Positions 63,017 through 64,000 of a stretch of 64,000 nt of DNA are shown piece by piece (within the stretch, counting starts at the first letter, position 1; the number at the start of each line of letters is the position of its first letter). This DNA comes from Moorena sp. SIOASIH. Its GTDB lineage: Bacteria; Cyanobacteriota; Cyanobacteriia; Cyanobacteriales; Coleofasciculaceae. Location of the stretch: contig NZ_JAAHIH010000001.1 of the NCBI RefSeq assembly GCF_010671925.1, positions 1,555,053 through 1,619,052 of the forward strand, read 5' to 3'. The notes under the pieces are model-generated. The model did no database searches. It had not been told where the DNA came from and saw nothing but the letters and a program-made list of their open reading frames with translations. The translations under genes were made by a program, and so were the position numbers.

Positions 63017-64000
63017 ATGAACATAGATAGAAGATTTTTTATCGGCTGGATCAGTGTGATCGCTTATGGATTTTTTTCCAAGCTTAATGCTCAACCCTAT
63101 AATCCAGCAGCTAGAGGAAAAATTGTTATCAATCAAATAGGTTATTACCCAACTGGTCCTAAGTTGGCGTTCTTAATCAATTCCCCCAATTCGGAAAAGA
63201 ACCAAGTTGAACTTGTTGATCTAATCACTCACAAAACGGTTTTTGTGACCAACCTGGGAAACTCTGTAAACGATAAAGCCAGTAATGATAAAATTAGGGT
63301 TATTGATTTTACTAAATTCGATAAATCAGGTAGCTATTACCTCAAATACGGCTATAGTCAGTCTTATCCTTTTGGCATTGGTAAGGAAATTTATAAGGAT
63401 ACCTTTACAAAGCTACTCCGGTCATACTATTTGCAACGGTGCGGTGTTGCTGTAAATGATTCAGTATCTGGAGTCAAACATCCCCCCTGCCATCTCAAAG
63501 ATGGGATTATTGCCCACAACGATGAGTTTCATAAAGCTGGTGACTTCAAATCTGCCCAAGGTGGCTGGCATGATGCTGGGGATTTTGGTAAATATGTTGC
63601 GCCAATGACAGTCACCATCGGACGGTTGTTAAGCTTGTACGAGCAATATCCTAAATCATTTACAGACAAGCAGTTAACTATACCAGAAAGCGGCAATGGT
63701 AGACCTGACCTACTCGATGAGGTCAAGGTAGGATTAGATTGGCTGTTGAAGATGCAGCGGGAGGATGGTGCTGTCTACCGCAAGCTGTCAGGAAAAAATT
63801 GGCCAGGGGAAATTCTACCCAATCAAGATACTCAGCCACGGTACACTTTTGGGATATCTACACCTGAAACTGGCAAGTTTGCAGCAGTAATGGCAATGGC
63901 TGCTAGAGTTTATACTCCCTTTGACAAGCAACTGGCTCAAACCTACTTACAAGCGGCACAGAAAGCCTGGGGGTTTCTCCGAAAACAGCGATCTATGAAG
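63017..64000 (+). CDS. Glycoside hydrolase family 9 cellulase-like protein, C-terminus beyond window
   Basis: 328 codons are open from ATG 63017 to the window edge. The N-terminal RRFFIGWISVIAYGFFSKLNAQ is a signal peptide. The N-terminal Ig-like cellulase domain (about 30-120: GKIVINQIGYYPTGPKLAFLI, SGSYYLKYG) is followed by the GH9 (alpha/alpha)6 barrel. GGWHDAGDFGKYV carries the D186-x-x-D189 catalytic nucleophile motif, and SGNGRPDLLDEVKVGLDWLLKMQREDG is the next conserved block. Family reaction: inverting hydrolysis of beta-1,4-glucans. The acid residue near the C-terminus lies outside the window. It is 30 bases from panB, with no obvious functional link. Confidence 0.88.
   Translation, partial: MNIDRRFFIGWISVIAYGFFSKLNAQPYNPAARGKIVINQIGYYPTGPKLAFLINSPNSEKNQVELVDLITHKTVFVTNLGNSVNDKASNDKIRVIDFTKFDKSGSYYLKYGYSQSYPFGIGKEIYKDTFTKLLRSYYLQRCGVAVNDSVSGVKHPPCHLKDGIIAHNDEFHKAGDFKSAQGGWHDAGDFGKYVAPMTVTIGRLLSLYEQYPKSFTDKQLTIPESGNGRPDLLDEVKVGLDWLLKMQREDGAVYRKLSGKNWPGEILPNQDTQPRYTFGISTPETGKFAAVMAMAARVYTPFDKQLAQTYLQAAQKAWGFLRKQRSMK

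Overview
The window looks like chromosomal DNA from a large, repeat-rich filamentous cyanobacterium, most like Moorena/Moorea or a relative. That assignment is an inference. It rests on frequent HIP1-type GCGATCGC octamers, the cyanobacterial cta terminal-oxidase locus, XisH/XisI and Uma2 genes, pentapeptide-repeat and FHA-domain proteins, and gaps filled with short direct repeats (CCCTACT heptamers, TTCAACC arrays, AATTCTTA arrays, and a hairpin family built on CGCGTAGCG-GGCC). I saw no rRNA, tRNA or CRISPR array.

Layout. 1-9.7 kb: a filamentous-hemagglutinin-type secreted protein (cut by the left edge) and a 2031-residue TamB-like protein, both on the minus strand. 9.9-17 kb: a GT39-like membrane glycosyltransferase, an Ap4A phosphorylase, a Uma2 protein, CutA, an RpiB-like isomerase and an aldo/keto reductase. 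17-22 kb: two small membrane-protein candidates, a MITE-like element with 28-bp terminal inverted repeats, and a XamI-type restriction-modification operon plus DUF433 gene bracketed by direct repeats. 22-28 kb: a polytopic membrane protein and two tandem copies of a CPBP-family intramembrane protease. 28.5-35.8 kb: ctaC-ctaD-ctaE (minus) divergent from ctaA-ctaB (plus), i.e. the aa3-type cytochrome c oxidase and its heme A pathway, with long repeat arrays between the subunit genes. 36-40 kb: a sulfotransferase/MATE pair between two copies of one IS family. 40-46 kb: an O-methyltransferase converging on HPPD, a TerB-like protein, a clan GH-A glycosidase and a methyltransferase. 46.5-50.8 kb: two XisH/XisI pairs surrounding a Uma2 gene and a DUF6883/DUF4926 pair. 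51.6-58.2 kb: a TVP38/TMEM64 membrane protein with a flavin disulfide oxidoreductase, a pentapeptide-repeat protein, a xi-class GST and a secreted unknown. 58.7-62 kb: a WcaF-like acetyltransferase and two family 2 glycosyltransferases, probably an exopolysaccharide module. 62.2-64 kb: panB and the start of a GH9 cellulase (cut by the right edge).

How it fits together. The best-defined functional unit is the respiratory oxidase locus: CtaA and CtaB make heme A for CtaD, while CtaC and CtaE complete the core. The R-M operon, the XisHI pairs, Uma2 and DUF6883/4926 are accessory genes with marks of mobility. Repeats are not only between genes: heptamer arrays supply the stop codons of three genes and create false N-terminal extensions of others, so several starts are set here downstream of the longest possible one. 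No wholly new system is proven. The best leads are the directly repeated borders of the R-M module, the TIR element beside two small membrane-protein genes, and the XisHI-rich cluster.
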